NCBI GenBank assembly: GCA_036925085.1
Contig: JAUPFP010000008.1
Coordinates: 7,006,777 to 7,070,776 of the forward strand
Direction: 5' to 3'
From: Brachycybe producta
Lineage: Eukaryota; Arthropoda; Diplopoda; Playtdesmida; Andrognathidae
Length of the DNA: 64,000 nt
In this document: positions 36,374-47,639 of the stretch, piece by piece
How the letters are laid out: each line of letters opens with the position of its first letter
Position numbering within the stretch: position 1 is the first letter of the stretch
Notes under the pieces: generated by a model
What the model saw: only the letters and a program-made list of their open reading frames with translations
The model's database searches: none
Told to the model about the DNA's origin: nothing
Position numbers and translations under genes: made by a program

Positions 36374-37584
36374 GGGTGAGATGAAGAGTAAAAATGTAAT
36401 TTTTATGGTTGTTCGATAAAAAAAGCCAAACTTTTATGTGCAGATAATTTGATTATTAATTTATTAGTTATTTATATATTTGACAAACAAAAATGAATAA
36501 CTATTAAATGTACTTGGCGGCCAAATTTTGATTTTTGACCCTAATTTTTGGTCAATTATTTGCCCTGAAACAAATTGTCCTGACTTAGTGGAAACGACCA
36601 AAACAGGTCATAACGTGGAAACAATAATTAATGTCTTATTCAAGTAAAATTAATTTATTTCATAATATATTATTTATGTGTTTTGTGACAATAGCAGTCA
36701 TTAAAATTAAAGCAGCGGTTTCACTTCTAGTAATTATTATAATTCTTTTTTAAACCAATCTTGGAAGTTATTAATTTTTATATAAAAAAATAATAATAAC
36801 GAAGTAGCTTCAAGTTTATTTTTAATTAATTTTGTTTACCATGTTTTCAATTCAAATAAAATAAGGAAATTTATAAATTAGTAAGAAGTTCAGATGGGGT
36901 GCATTCATTTAAAATGTAAACATTTTAATGGCTTTTCTAGTAAAAAAAAATCATTATGATAATGTTCTAAAAAGTTTCTAGTTGCATAATTAAAATATAT
37001 ATAGCGATTATTAATTTATTTAATAAATTAATATTTTTTGAAAGAAAAGAAAAAGTTTCAATGTTTTGTTTTAATAAATGTTCTACGTAAGATGTTTTGA
37101 ATACTTTCGAAATAAATTTAGCCAATTAAATCATTAACAATAAGAGTTTATTTACATTTTTCTGAAACAAAATTGTTATATAAGTAAAATGATAATAGCA
37201 GTGTGTTGTTGTTTCTGCACATTAATTGTGTTTCATTATTATTACGTGGTTTACTTTTGTAAGCTGATAAGTTAGAAAAGTAACCAATGATGGATTACAA
37301 GTTGTATTAATTATTATGTTCCAATTTTATTTCTAGCTTATAAACTTGCAACGTATCGAAAGAGAACAGACACGAGAGCTCGTAGTTTCAGTGTGGATTT
37401 CAGTGTGGTCGTCGTAGTAGGTATTTTCAAATAATATTTCTTACCTATTTAAAGTTGGGTTGTTTTGTGTGTTTTTAGGGTAGAGTTGACCGGAGCATTA
37501 AAGAAATAACAAAACATTAAGATGATTTATGAACAGCTTCATTTTGGAATTCTTGTTAGTCTTGTCTTTTAGAAGCAAAATTAA

Positions 37585-37820
37585 GAGAAACTTGAAAGTC
37601 TTTAGAAACTAGAAGGGTAATCGCTTAAGGTTTTCTTCATGTTTATATCCTTCAAAATAAAGTTTTTAAAAACAAAAATTTAAAAAAATATCATTTGTTT
37701 TTAAAGTTAGGTCATTTTCAAACTTCCTTAAAAAGCTTATTTTGAAAGATATTAACATGAAAATATCCTTATGTGATGGAGCTACCCTTCTAGTTTCTAA
37801 AATCGATTCAAGTTTCTCGT
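37585..37820. mobile_element. fold-back MITE, ACTAGAAG family, intact copy
   Basis: Left GAGAAACTTGAAAGTCTTTA then GAAACTAGAAGGGTA, right TACCCTTCTAGTTTCTAAAA then TCGATTCAAGTTTCTC, giving arms of about 36 bp. The interior matches the 32.5-kb copy. It is 680 bp past the CSPG4 stop. Confidence 0.88.
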
Positions 37821-38480
37821 CATTTTTTTTGCACCTGAAAGACAGACTTATCAGAGTTCGATAGGCATTTACACTTTAAAACCACCTTAATTTGTATTTT
37901 TGTTTTTTTCAGGCGATCTTCACTCAATATATTATCGAGCGCCAGTTTTACATAAAAGTGGTGAGTTTTACCTTTTAAATGTATTATTTTTCATTCATTA
38001 GTTTCTTTTTTAGTGTGGTTTTATTTTTGAGTATGTTGTTGTCTTGCTGTTGCTACGGCCGTTGTGAATCAGAATTTAATTAATCAAGGTTTAAAAAATG
38101 AAAATTTTTTTTTAATTTTCTCTCCTGACTTTGGTTTAATCATCTCATAAAAATGATTTGTTACATAAATGCAAATACAAAAAAGGAAACGAAAAGATAA
38201 ATTAAGTGAGAGAGCCTGATGACGTAATGAGTTGTGGATAAAACAACATTGGAAAAAAGGGGTTTGGATAATTTTTTTCAATTTTTTTTTTGTATCTTCT
38301 TACAAAAGCTATGATATGAAAATAACACGATTTTATATTATATATTATATACACTTGTGAGGGAATTAGATGTAAAAAGTTAAAAAAACACAAGAAAACA
38401 CTCGATCGTTAAAATAAGAACAAAAACGTTATGAAGGGTCCCTCGTCTTTGATAAAAAAAATGGGTCTGTGACTGTTTTT

Positions 38481-38486
38481 TTTATT
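38481..38486 (-). terminator. candidate poly(A) signal of CSPG4
   Basis: AATAAA on the minus strand begins only 16 bp after the CSPG4 stop codon. If used, the 3' untranslated region would be about 30-40 nt. Other signals further left cannot be excluded. Confidence 0.45.
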
Positions 38487-38501
38487 ACAAGTGCCTTTTA
38501 A

Positions 38502-40076
38502 TTAGACCCAATATTGGTTCTTCTGTAGCATTGGATTGACGGGCCTATTATACGGCACATCCGAACACGGTTCGTACATTCCCCACGACTCCATTGGAGG
38601 TGGTTCGACGAAGCCGTACGGATACTTAAGGGTTGTTTCGTTTATGTCCATTTGGTCATTTTGTGATAAAGGTGTTACTTTGCACGTTGGCACTGCAGGA
38701 CTCACTTCGGTCCATTCCTCTTCGGGAATGGCGGAAGGAGTTCCCCGCATCGATTGGTCCATTCTGTTAGTTTGCATTGGAGCGTGGCTGTGCGCACGTA
38801 ATCGAGGCGATGTCGGCCGGCTACGAGTGCTCATCGGAGGAGTAAATCCCCGCATTCCTCGGGACCCTTCGTCATCGTCTTCGTCTCCATAACCTATGCA
38901 TGTGTCGTGAGATACGTGCTGGTGGTGGTGGTGGTGGTGGTGGTGGTCGGACGTTGGCACACTGTTGTATGCGTCCAAAACGGGTGGTGGTAATGGTCCA
39001 CCATTAGCTGCTGTTGAACTTCTCGTGGCCGAGCACTTCGGTGGCTTCTTGGCACTTTTACGAACCACACACCTTATTGTCATTATGACGAACACGGTGA
39101 GAAGAACAACTCCCGCCGCCAGAGCAATAATAAGTACGTGATCGTCTGTGAGGCTCGGATGAAACGATGGCGCCTGTTCTTTCTCGGCCTTGGTGTCTGA
39201 AACTAGTATTCCTGGACCGGCTGCAGGACTTCTTAAAGTTGAGTGCGGAGGTGCCGCAAACGACGACTCGGAATCCTCACCCGTTGCAGGGATCTGAGCA
39301 ACTGGTGTCATGGCTGACGCTTGAGACAACGTACCCTTTGGATGCAGCGAAATGGACATCGTTCCATGTGCTGGTTGAACTCCCATTGCACCTAGCACAA
39401 AGTCAAAGCTGTCATTTGTGGTGGACATCACTTTGAAGTCTTTGCTTTCATAAGCAACCACGCTATTCACTAGATCTTCCTGAGTAAAATGAAGCACGTC
39501 TTCTGTGACCGATTCTCGCTTGTTAGGACCTTTTCTTCGTACGTAGACCCTCCTCAAACGACCGTACTTAGGTCTTCGTACGATTGTAAACACGGGATTA
39601 CTTTTTGTCTTCTCGGCCAGTTGAGTGGCATCCAGAATATCTAACGAGAGAATTAGTTTTGTTCCCGATGCCACGTCTGCGTGCCGTTGCCTAACCAACG
39701 GTTTTACTTTCACATTGAAAACTTGGTCTCGCAAGAGATGATCCTCGTTGAAGATCGTGCACGCAAAGGAATCAGAGGATGCCGACATATTGAGTTGTAC
39801 GTAAAGAACTCGTTCTGCGTCGATATCAACCTGTGCAAAATGTTGCACTATTTCATCATTCATGAATATGTGGCCACGTTGTGGTGGAGTTGTAACATTG
39901 TACATGATGTGAGAATGATTGCCATTGGTTTTAGCTCCAAGATTGTAGGGTTTCAAGTATGTTGAAGTTGTTCCTTGCGGCACTTCAATCGTTGAAGTGT
40001 TAAGGAGCTCCAAGGTAAGTTGCACAACATGAATGTTAAATACCGTGTACACTGGCTTAAAGGCACCATCAGACAC
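38502..40076 (-). CDS. CSPG4: CSPG4 exon 5: CSPG repeats 13-15, transmembrane helix, cytoplasmic tail
   Basis: 525 codons including stop. Acceptor TTTAACAG|GTGTCT joins FHFK to VSDGAF. After repeat 15 follow a Ser/Pro-rich linker, a 22-residue hydrophobic helix (VLIIALAAGVVLL..., 39,075-39,140), a basic stop-transfer (RKSAKK) and a 190-residue tail with a run of eight His (38,922-38,945), an acidic patch (GDEDDDEG), Pro-rich segments and C-terminal QYWV. The tail is longer than the human one (about 75 residues). Confidence 0.96.
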   Translation of the reverse strand: MSDGAFKPVYTVFNIHVVQLTLELLNTSTIEVPQGTTSTYLKPYNLGAKTNGNHSHIMYNVTTPPQRGHIFMNDEIVQHFAQVDIDAERVLYVQLNMSASSDSFACTIFNEDHLLRDQVFNVKVKPLVRQRHADVASGTKLILSLDILDATQLAEKTKSNPVFTIVRRPKYGRLRRVYVRRKGPNKRESVTEDVLHFTQEDLVNSVVAYESKDFKVMSTTNDSFDFVLGAMGVQPAHGTMSISLHPKGTLSQASAMTPVAQIPATGEDSESSFAAPPHSTLRSPAAGPGILVSDTKAEKEQAPSFHPSLTDDHVLIIALAAGVVLLTVFVIMTIRCVVRKSAKKPPKCSATRSSTAANGGPLPPPVLDAYNSVPTSDHHHHHHHHQHVSHDTCIGYGDEDDDEGSRGMRGFTPPMSTRSRPTSPRLRAHSHAPMQTNRMDQSMRGTPSAIPEEEWTEVSPAVPTCKVTPLSQNDQMDINETTLKYPYGFVEPPPMESWGMYEPCSDVPYNRPVNPMLQKNQYWV

Positions 40077-43000
40077 CTGTTAAATGTATTACAACAACAT
40101 CATTAAAAACAGCAACGCAGTGCGTTTAGAAAACAGATAAAATTGAAAGTACCTTGAAATGGAATGAAACAGTATCCAGTGTGCCACCATCATGAATATA
40201 CCAAAGTTTACCATCGTTAATATCCTGTTGTGTGAAAGAGAGTACGGGTATGTCGCTGTCGGAATGCAGCACCACTTTTCCGTTGCTTGGCCCGCTGATG
40301 ATGTCGTAACGGATTTCTCGGTTAGGTGTGTCTGCATCCACTGTCTTTAGGTTTTCGGAAGTTATCTGCACCATTTGTCCTTGCACCACTTCGATTCTCG
40401 GCGCCGTAGTTATCAGTTCGTGACGCTGGTCATTAACTGGACGAATACGAATGTCTAATGTAACATTCAACAGGAGTACAGTAGAGCCACCTGTGACACC
40501 ACTGTTGTCCAAGAGGACACCCAGCAAAACATCGTCGGTTAATGTGTCAGAGTTGTCGTGTATGTACGAAACCAAACCAAAATCAACATCCTTTTGAGTG
40601 AATTCAGTCATGTTGTTTATTACGGTTCCTTCCATCGTGATTGACCCATGGTCTGGTGCTCCTTTGACTCTTAGAAAAAGACGAGGCATAAACCTCGTAT
40701 TTCGGTTTTCATTTAATACTTCAGTCAATCCGGTCATATTGATGTTTTTCCCCGTAATGTTTGCAGTTCCACCTTCGTCGAGAACTATCGGAGAAGTCGA
40801 AATGTACTGTTCTAATCCATCTGGGTTGATAGTCACCACAGATATCTCAACGTTGAATACAACGTCTTTTAGTGGTTCTGCATGTGGACTGCTTACATCA
40901 ACGGTGAATGTATCTGTGGCCACTAGTTCTGCAAACTGACGAGTGTGTTTATAAGCTACTAAGCTGCGGTTCACTTGCTCTTGTGTGAACGATTTGACTT
41001 CACGGAATGATCCGTCGATATCTAAACAAACTATCTTCCCCAGCCTCGGTCCACTGCCACGGTTTTTAACAGTGTACGTTATAGGTTCCATTTGGTTCCA
41101 ATTACTGGACACGGTCAGAAGGTGTCTTGAAGTTATGGTTTGTTGCAAACTCGGAAACACGTACAGTTTGTTGTTATTTTGAACATGAAGCGTGACCGGT
41201 TTAGCCACAACCGTAAAGACATGTTTTGGACTAGAGTGAATTCCATCTTTCACTTGAAAACTGAACGAGCTGGACATAGAACCTGAATAGAAAAAGTCAT
41301 TAGTGGTCATTACGTTAGATGGAAACTTCAAACTGGTCATAAAATACAACCTGCATGGACAAACACTATGTCTTTCTGGTTAATCATAGCCTGAGTGAAG
41401 TTCAGTATTGCTTTCTCGGTGTTATTCACAACAGCCAGATGACCATTTTGTGGAGGTGAGACTAATGTATACCAGAGATCTTCAGCAAACGTGTCGTTGT
41501 CGACGGCGTTTAGGTTATCCGAAGACAGTATAGTCGTTGAACCTTGCCAGACCTATGAAAAATAATTAATTTTTAATTAAATTCGCAAAATTATTGCGAG
41601 ATACTTCGTACTTCTAGTTTGATGTTGCGATTAATGACAGGAGATTCATCGTTGACTGGTATAATTTTGACTATGACAGTTGCTGGTATGCTTTTCGTAT
41701 CTTCGGTGTTACCGACGACTACAAAATGATCTTCGATTGTTTCACTGTCGTCATGCTGATATAAAACTTTGGATGAATGTAGCTGTTCGGATGTGATTCG
41801 ATCCAGTTGTTTTGCTTGATCCTTCTCATGTTGAATTCTGTCTTCCTTCAGGACTAACTTTCCATGTTTCGGTGGCTCCACGACAACGTATTCTCTTATC
41901 TTGTCTTTGAAATGCCAGTTTACGGCACTCACTGTATTTTTAGACAGTGTTACGTTCTCGCCTTCATTGACTGTAATCGTTAATGTTGTTAAAACAATAT
42001 GCGAAGGAATTATGTCAATGGTCAGCTTGAGGTCAGCACGAGTTACAATTCCATTTGTGACGTCAAATACAACAGAGTCTTCTGTGGCATTACGTTCGGT
42101 ATGAACATACTTGACTCGTTTTTCGTTGACAGAGGATTGGTCAAAAATGGTTGTGGCTAAGTGTTGAGCTCCAGTTAATGTTCCCGATCCAACATCAGTT
42201 GCGAGATAACCATGGCGAGGAGGTTGTTTGACTACAAATGTGATTTCTCTTGGGTCTATGTTAGGATGGCTAACAGAAAGTACAACTGGATCGATGGTCA
42301 CTCTGTGTCCTTCTTCGACCGACAGCGAATAGTTGCCTGACACTTCCAATGATTCCCAGTAGCTCTCTGGGAATATTCTTACCTCGAAATTACCATCCGA
42401 TCTTGTCTCGTGGACGTGTACTTCAAAGGCAAACGTGTCACCAAAGTAGGCGCCACCGTCGCTACGATAAGCAACTTTTTCGTTATCGATGTCTTTCTGA
42501 AGAAATTCCGTGGCCGGTTTGCTATCAACGATAATTGCTCCATGTCCTGGAGAAACAGACACCAAATATCTGACTTCGTTCGGTCCGACATTCAAATTTG
42601 TTTCAATGCTTAAGTTGGATCTGGTTATGACAGCCGTGTTCCCTTTCTTCACCACTAAACCCGTATTGTTAACAATGTTAATAAACGGATCTGAAGCTCG
42701 TATCTCTAGGATGCTATTTACAAAAAACTTTCCGTCAGTAACCCAGATTGCAGCACGGCCGTACGAAGCGCCGGTATGACGGAATAAAATCTTTGCATCG
42801 TTGATGTCCTGTTGAGTGAACTGAAAAACAGGTGTGTCCGGTTTATCTATGTGGAGGAGAGCTCCGTTAGGTATTCCTCTGCGAGAGTACTGTAGATCGG
42901 AAGGTGTTGTTCCGACGTCGGCGTCAGTAAAGAGCAAATCTCTCGAAGTTAGTATTCGTTCTCCGTTCGTCACAACATGAAAAACTCGATCTATGATCCT

Positions 43001-46000
43001 TTCTGGAGTCATGTCGTTCTTCATTACCACTCTAATGGGCAACGTTCCAACAAATTGGAACTCTGGATCGCCTCCTTGAGCTGTCGCCAAGAACCCAATG
43101 GTGTCGTGGTCGTGTTCACTGTCGTCGTGAACGAACGAGAGAAAGCCGTTGCCGATATCTTTACTCGTAAAACTCGTTACATTTGAAGATACTTCGCCCA
43201 GTTCCAATAGTCCGTGGTTGGGTTTTTCTATGACTTTGTATAAAATATGGTCAGTCTTTCCGATCTTTATGTACAACAGCTTGTTGGTGATGGTTGCACG
43301 TTCTCCTTCAACAACTTCCAAAAGCCCAAGTACGACATTGGCATCGCGATCTGCTGCTGGAATGTGATTGATTCGAAAACTAGCGACGTCTAGTGAAATT
43401 TCATTAGAGTGGACACTGAAATTGAATGTGTCTTTTATGGCAGAGTAGGATTTATGATGGAGCCTATATTTTAGGTGACCGGCAGTTATGTCAGCTTGTG
43501 TAAAGTTACTTCCCAACTGTAACTTTTGAAACCTCTGAGAGTGACCGTGACGATGTGTAGCAGCAGATGTGGGTGACGGTTGAGAAGTTCGAGGTAGCAT
43601 CATCAGATTGCCGTATGACGGTAAAGATTTGACAGTGAACGTGATGTTCTGTTCGTCGGAAGGCTGAGGTGTCGTTTCCGCTCGCAAATGTTCTGCTCCA
43701 ATGACAGTTTCTTGGACCTTTTCGAGAATTAATTCAGCATTGTTGACGATGACCACTTTATTTGCAGTGAACGTTATTCGGAACTCGAAAAACGTTGATG
43801 TAGTGACACCGTTGCAGCTGACCGAGAATTTGAATTCATCGTGTTTAGGTCTACCTGATGCATGGACGTAGCGGACCTTGTCCTTGACCATTTGAAGTTG
43901 TGTAAAATGGTTCACAGTTTGCCAATGTCCTCCAGGACGCAACAATTGGATATGTCCATAGTGGGGCAACCTCGTGATGTCGTAACGGAGATCTTGATCG
44001 AGTTCGTGAGCGTTTGTGGAGAACGTTAGATTTTCAGGTAGAATGTATGCGTGGTTGTTGTAGGCGACTGTCAGTCCAGTGTTGTTAACCATGGTGATCT
44101 CGAGTTGAAAAGCTGCCACGCGTAACGACACGGTTTGAGCTGCTTCAAGTCCATCGGACACTTTAACGGTCAAGCGACCTGTTGCACCACCTCTATGGAC
44201 ATAACTGATCAGTCCGTTGTTTATATCCTCCTGTGTAAACGTCTCCACCGGCTTTCCCGGCTGTCGTGAGTTTTCAAGTTGTCCATCGCCTTCACTACCC
44301 GTGCTCAGCACATTAAACACGAGATCCTTGGCATCGCTATCACTGTCAACTGCGGATAGGATTTCCGGAGTGATTAGCTTTCGTGTATTTTGTGCCAAAC
44401 GTAAGACTCTTCCGGGAGGAAGTCTGATTTCAGGTGGATCATTAACGGGATTGACTGAAACGTGGAATACGAATCGGTGTCTCTGAGATAGGAAGTCTGG
44501 AAGTCTATCTCTTCGAGTTAAAAATTCAAGCTCTATTACAAGACTGTCCTGATGGTTTTCCGATCCGTCATGAGTATAATGGACTTTGTCGGTGTTGAGG
44601 TCTAACAGTGTGAAGAGATTCTCACCCGTACGTCGATAAACGTCCACTCCGATTTTGCCGTACTGTGGAGGCTGTATGACGTGGAAAAGAACACCAGATT
44701 CTCGAACATCGTACTGATGAAAGTCGAGGACGACGTCGATGTTGTTTGACGTAATGAGTTCAGTGCCACCTTCTTTAACTTGAAGAGGTTTTAGGTCAAG
44801 GACTTCGACATCACTCGTTTCGGCTTTTGAAGTGTATACCTTATAGTTTGAATTGTAGTCTGGTTTAACACACGACTGGAGGTCGCATAGGCATCGGAAA
44901 CCGTCCAGTTCTTCCTGAACGCATTGGGCTTCTTCGATACATGGGAATCTAAGGCACGGGTAATCCCAAACACAATCGGCTTTTACGCCATATGTCACTT
45001 GAGCTTCTCTTAATCCAATTGCAACGTCGTTGACTCTGAGATTCCACAGACAACCTTTGAAGGCTCCATCGCCACTTGCGAGGTTTTGCATAGATACTAG
45101 TCCCTGGGCGACGGCTCTTGCTCTTCGATTTAATTCGATGCCTCCGACGTACATCGGACCAACGAGATCTAAATGTCTGTTTTCTCCTAAACTCGGTCGC
45201 AGGCTTGACACATGCTCGTCGACAACAATTTCCATAAACGTCGCACCGAATCTTACTTCTACATGATGCCATAAACCGTCATTTACCAATCCTTCGGAAC
45301 GGAGATCGACGGCGCCGTTGCCTTTGTCGACAGCTAACCGTACGTGGCCATCTACCAATTCAACGGCAATGTAGTCGGACTCTGATGGAATACCCGTGTT
45401 ATAAAGTAAAGCTGTGGTATTGGCTTGTGTTTTTAGATCACATGAAAAGGAGGCACCATTTCTAGCGACCATCGTGGGGAACGCCAGGAAACTGCCTTCA
45501 GCCACGAGGCTAAAGGGACGTTCAGAGGTGACGTCGAACTCCGTACTACAGTCCCACGTAACCATGTGAATGTTAAGCTGATCGGATACATCTCGAGCCT
45601 GTCTAAATACGTCGATGCCGTTATAAGTAAGTTCATCGATGCAACCACGGTACGGTTCCATGATTCCGAGAAAAAGCTCTCGGAAGTCTCCCATGCCTCC
45701 GATGAACAGTCCGTAGTGTATGTTTAGTTCGTAAAAACGTCCAGGTATGGTCATTCGAGATTGAAGTATCCCATCGACAATCAGCGTCAGTAGGGCGTCT
45801 ACCCGTTTTAATTCCACGTGGTGCCACGTGAGGTCATCCAGCCTTAAACCTTGTTGAGTGAGTATCTCGGACTCGCCAGCTCCAAGATTGATTCGTACCT
45901 AGTGAAAAAGGATTCACTTTGTGTTGGTCAAGCAGTGTATATAGCCATCGGGCGTTTGTGTGATTGTTGATATTTTTTTTACCTTCAGACCTCCTGCTTC

Positions 46001-46189
46001 GACGACTAGAAGGCAGTAATCAGTTGTGCCTGCTGCCAAGAATAGAAATGCGTCTGACCGATGAGTCTTGAATTTGAAATTGATGTCCGTTGCACTTTTT
46101 GCATCTTCAAGTGGAAGTCGTACATAACTTGCTCCATAGAAAGATACTATAAGAAGAAGAAAAGAAAATTTAACTTTGAAGAGTTGCAT
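38502..46189 (-). CDS. CSPG4: chondroitin sulfate proteoglycan 4 / NG2 (kon-tiki) homologue, complete
   Basis: A single-pass cell-surface proteoglycan that in animals links extracellular matrix to PDZ scaffolds and acts in cell migration and muscle-tendon or glial contacts. Coding exons: 46,189-45,983, 45,898-41,612, 41,552-41,351, 41,282-40,153 and 40,076-38,502. The joined frame gives about 2,466 residues (human CSPG4 about 2,320). Order: signal peptide 1-20, laminin-G 21-186 and 193-378, compact EGF-like module 378-412, fifteen CSPG repeats about 436-2185, transmembrane helix 2255-2276, cytoplasmic tail to 2466 ending QYWV, the family's PDZ ligand. The laminin-G pair plus QYWV separates it from FRAS1/FREM proteins, which also have CSPG repeats. 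All four introns are 59-84 bp. The start is chosen because the signal peptide begins there; upstream in-frame ATGs at 46,249, 46,216 and 46,198 would add up to 20 residues. No frameshift or internal stop was found. Confidence 0.96.
40153..41282 (-). CDS. CSPG4: CSPG4 exon 4: CSPG repeats 10 (end) to 13 (most)
   Basis: 1,130 bp. Acceptor CTATTCAG|GTTCTATG completes the split Gly codon; donor TTTCAAG|GTACTT in phase 0. Contains the end of repeat 10 (FSFQVKDG), repeats 11-12 (FTQEQV, FTQKDV) and repeat 13 to FHFK, including RIRPVNDQ between repeats 12 and 13. Confidence 0.94.
41351..41552 (-). CDS. CSPG4: CSPG4 exon 3: first part of CSPG repeat 10
   Basis: 202 bp, 67 codons plus one base, running from VWQGSTTIL to VFVHAG. 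Acceptor TTTTTCATAG, donor GCAG|GTTGTA (phase 1). It has no ATG at its beginning but is open throughout and aligns with the family motif LQ(M/V)W(E/Q)G followed by the NGHL / FTQA segment. Flanking introns are 59 and 68 bp. Confidence 0.93.
41612..45898 (-). CDS. CSPG4: CSPG4 exon 2: laminin-G domains, EGF-like module, CSPG repeats 1-9
   Basis: A 4,287-bp exon (1,429 codons, residues 70-1498) opened by CACTAG|GTACGA and closed by GAA|GTACGA, both phase 0. The first 27 codons (VRINLGAGES... to LTWHH) have no ATG and complete laminin-G 1. Repeat hallmarks such as HDGSE, FTQEDI, FTQQDI and VNPVNDPP or VNDESP recur about every 110-120 residues. Several N-glycosylation sequons are visible. Such a giant exon is also typical of vertebrate CSPG4, whose large third exon holds most of the ectodomain. 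Confidence 0.95.
45983..46189 (-). CDS. CSPG4: CSPG4 exon 1: signal peptide and start of laminin-G 1
   Basis: 69 codons. A basic N-terminus (MQLFKVKF) and a hydrophobic core with SFLLLIVSFYGA form a signal peptide, followed by the first strands of laminin-G 1 (FLFLAAG, LLVVEAGGLK). Ends in phase 0 at AAG|GTAAAA. A TTATAG that could act as an acceptor lies inside the signal-peptide codons; if used, a different upstream exon would supply the start. The uninterrupted signal peptide makes the given model preferable. Confidence 0.85.
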
Positions 46190-46249
46190 GTTACGCATTT
46201 CTGACAAAATTGACATTCTTCGTTCAAAACCTTTTTTCAGGTGTAACAT

Positions 46250-46518
46250 TAAAATACAATTAATGTGCTTTAGAGACTAATTAAAGAGAAAAATTCATGA
46301 CGATATTCTCTTAGAAAATAAACTTTTTACAGCAGGTTTAAAAAAGGAAGAAAAAAAATCATTAAAAGTTTATTTTAAAATATTTTGTCATCAAACAACT
46401 TTGATTAAATTGTCATCACCTGCTACTTGTATACTAGATTTTAAAACAATTTGAATTTTAACTTAAAAAAAGTTTGTGTGACATGTGTGTACTATGGTGA
46501 AGTATATGGGAATAATTC
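46250..46518. other. upstream region of CSPG4
   Basis: Presumed 5' untranslated region and proximal promoter. No TATA box or other motif stands out. The transposon copy 2 begins 334 bp upstream of the proposed start codon. Confidence 0.4.
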
Positions 46519-46522
46519 TTAA

Positions 46523-47226
46523 GAGCCTAGATCCACGTCCATCTTGTTGTTTTGAGCAGACGACAACGAGACAAATGAGTGTTCTTATATGGTGTTACTA
46601 AAACTGAAAGAAATCGCCTCACAATCGCTCAATTCAAATACAGTAAAGCGCAAAATGCAATAAAATGTATTGTTCTTCACGTGCTCTATTTATATAATTT
46701 TTGAAAAGGTCCTTCTATTTTTAAACAAGGTTCAAAGTCGTTCCTTTTTTCAACCCCATGTTAAATCCCATTGGCCCCAAAACCGTCCCACAAACATTTG
46801 AAAAACTCTCGTTAAAACTGATTTAGAACAATAACAAAATAATTAGCACATACATTCATGTATTGGCTTCACGACGTTTCCTTTTTATAAATTTTGAAAA
46901 GGTCCATCTATTTTTAATAACGTTTAAAATCGTACGTTTTTAAACTCCATGTTAAGTCCCATAGGAGCAAAAAACCGTCACCCAAACATTTGAAGAACTC
47001 CCATTAAAAACGACTTAGAAGAATCACACAAAAATTAGCACGTGCATTAATCTATTGGCTTCACCATGTTTTCTTTGTATAAGATCAGCACGCGAAATTA
47101 TTTTTCTATTAATTATTATGTGACTTGAAACCGGGAGAAAAAACGTTAAAAAACCGTTTTTCAATCAACAACGATCGCAGCGCCTACATTCGGAGAAATT
47201 TTGAACTAAACGATGTATCTAGGCTC
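46523..47226. mobile_element. TTAA-flanked non-autonomous DNA transposon, copy 2 (inverted)
   Basis: 704 bp in the opposite orientation to copy 1, with TTAA at 46,519-46,522 and 47,227-47,230. In the parts compared by eye the two differ only by a one-base A-run change, one substitution and a two-base change next to one end. Lies just upstream of CSPG4. Confidence 0.93.
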
Positions 47227-47639
47227 TTAACAGTTTGCTGCATACGGATTAGTGACGTCATATGCCTTAAGAATGAATGCATAGAAAATAGCCTCGTTAT
47301 TACCCACCAACCGTTTCAATGACGTCACTCCTTTTCCTAAACTTTTTTTGTAGCTTGCAACTTTGTCAGTACATAATAGTTACTCAGAATAGAAGATGTT
47401 TAACTATTACTATATACAATTCGTTTAAAACTCGAAACTAAAGAATGTAGACAAACATTTTAGATTCTCTTCTATCTCTTTCTCTCCCTTTTTGCCTTTA
47501 TTTAACACTTTATTGCTTTGTCTTATTTGTATTTTTACGTTCAAGTTACGAACAAAAAAGAATATAATAAGAAAAAACATTTAGTCGCCTGTAGAAGTAT
47601 AAAAAGACGTTTCCTTATTTTAATACCAAGTCTTAAGCT

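Larger units (their letters stand above)
35415..38480. other. gene-poor spacer between transposon copy 1 and CSPG4
   Basis: Extremely AT-rich at 35.7-36.1 and 36.6-37.2 kb. Apart from the small open frame at 36,107 and the fold-back at 37,585, nothing is recognised. Confidence 0.5.
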
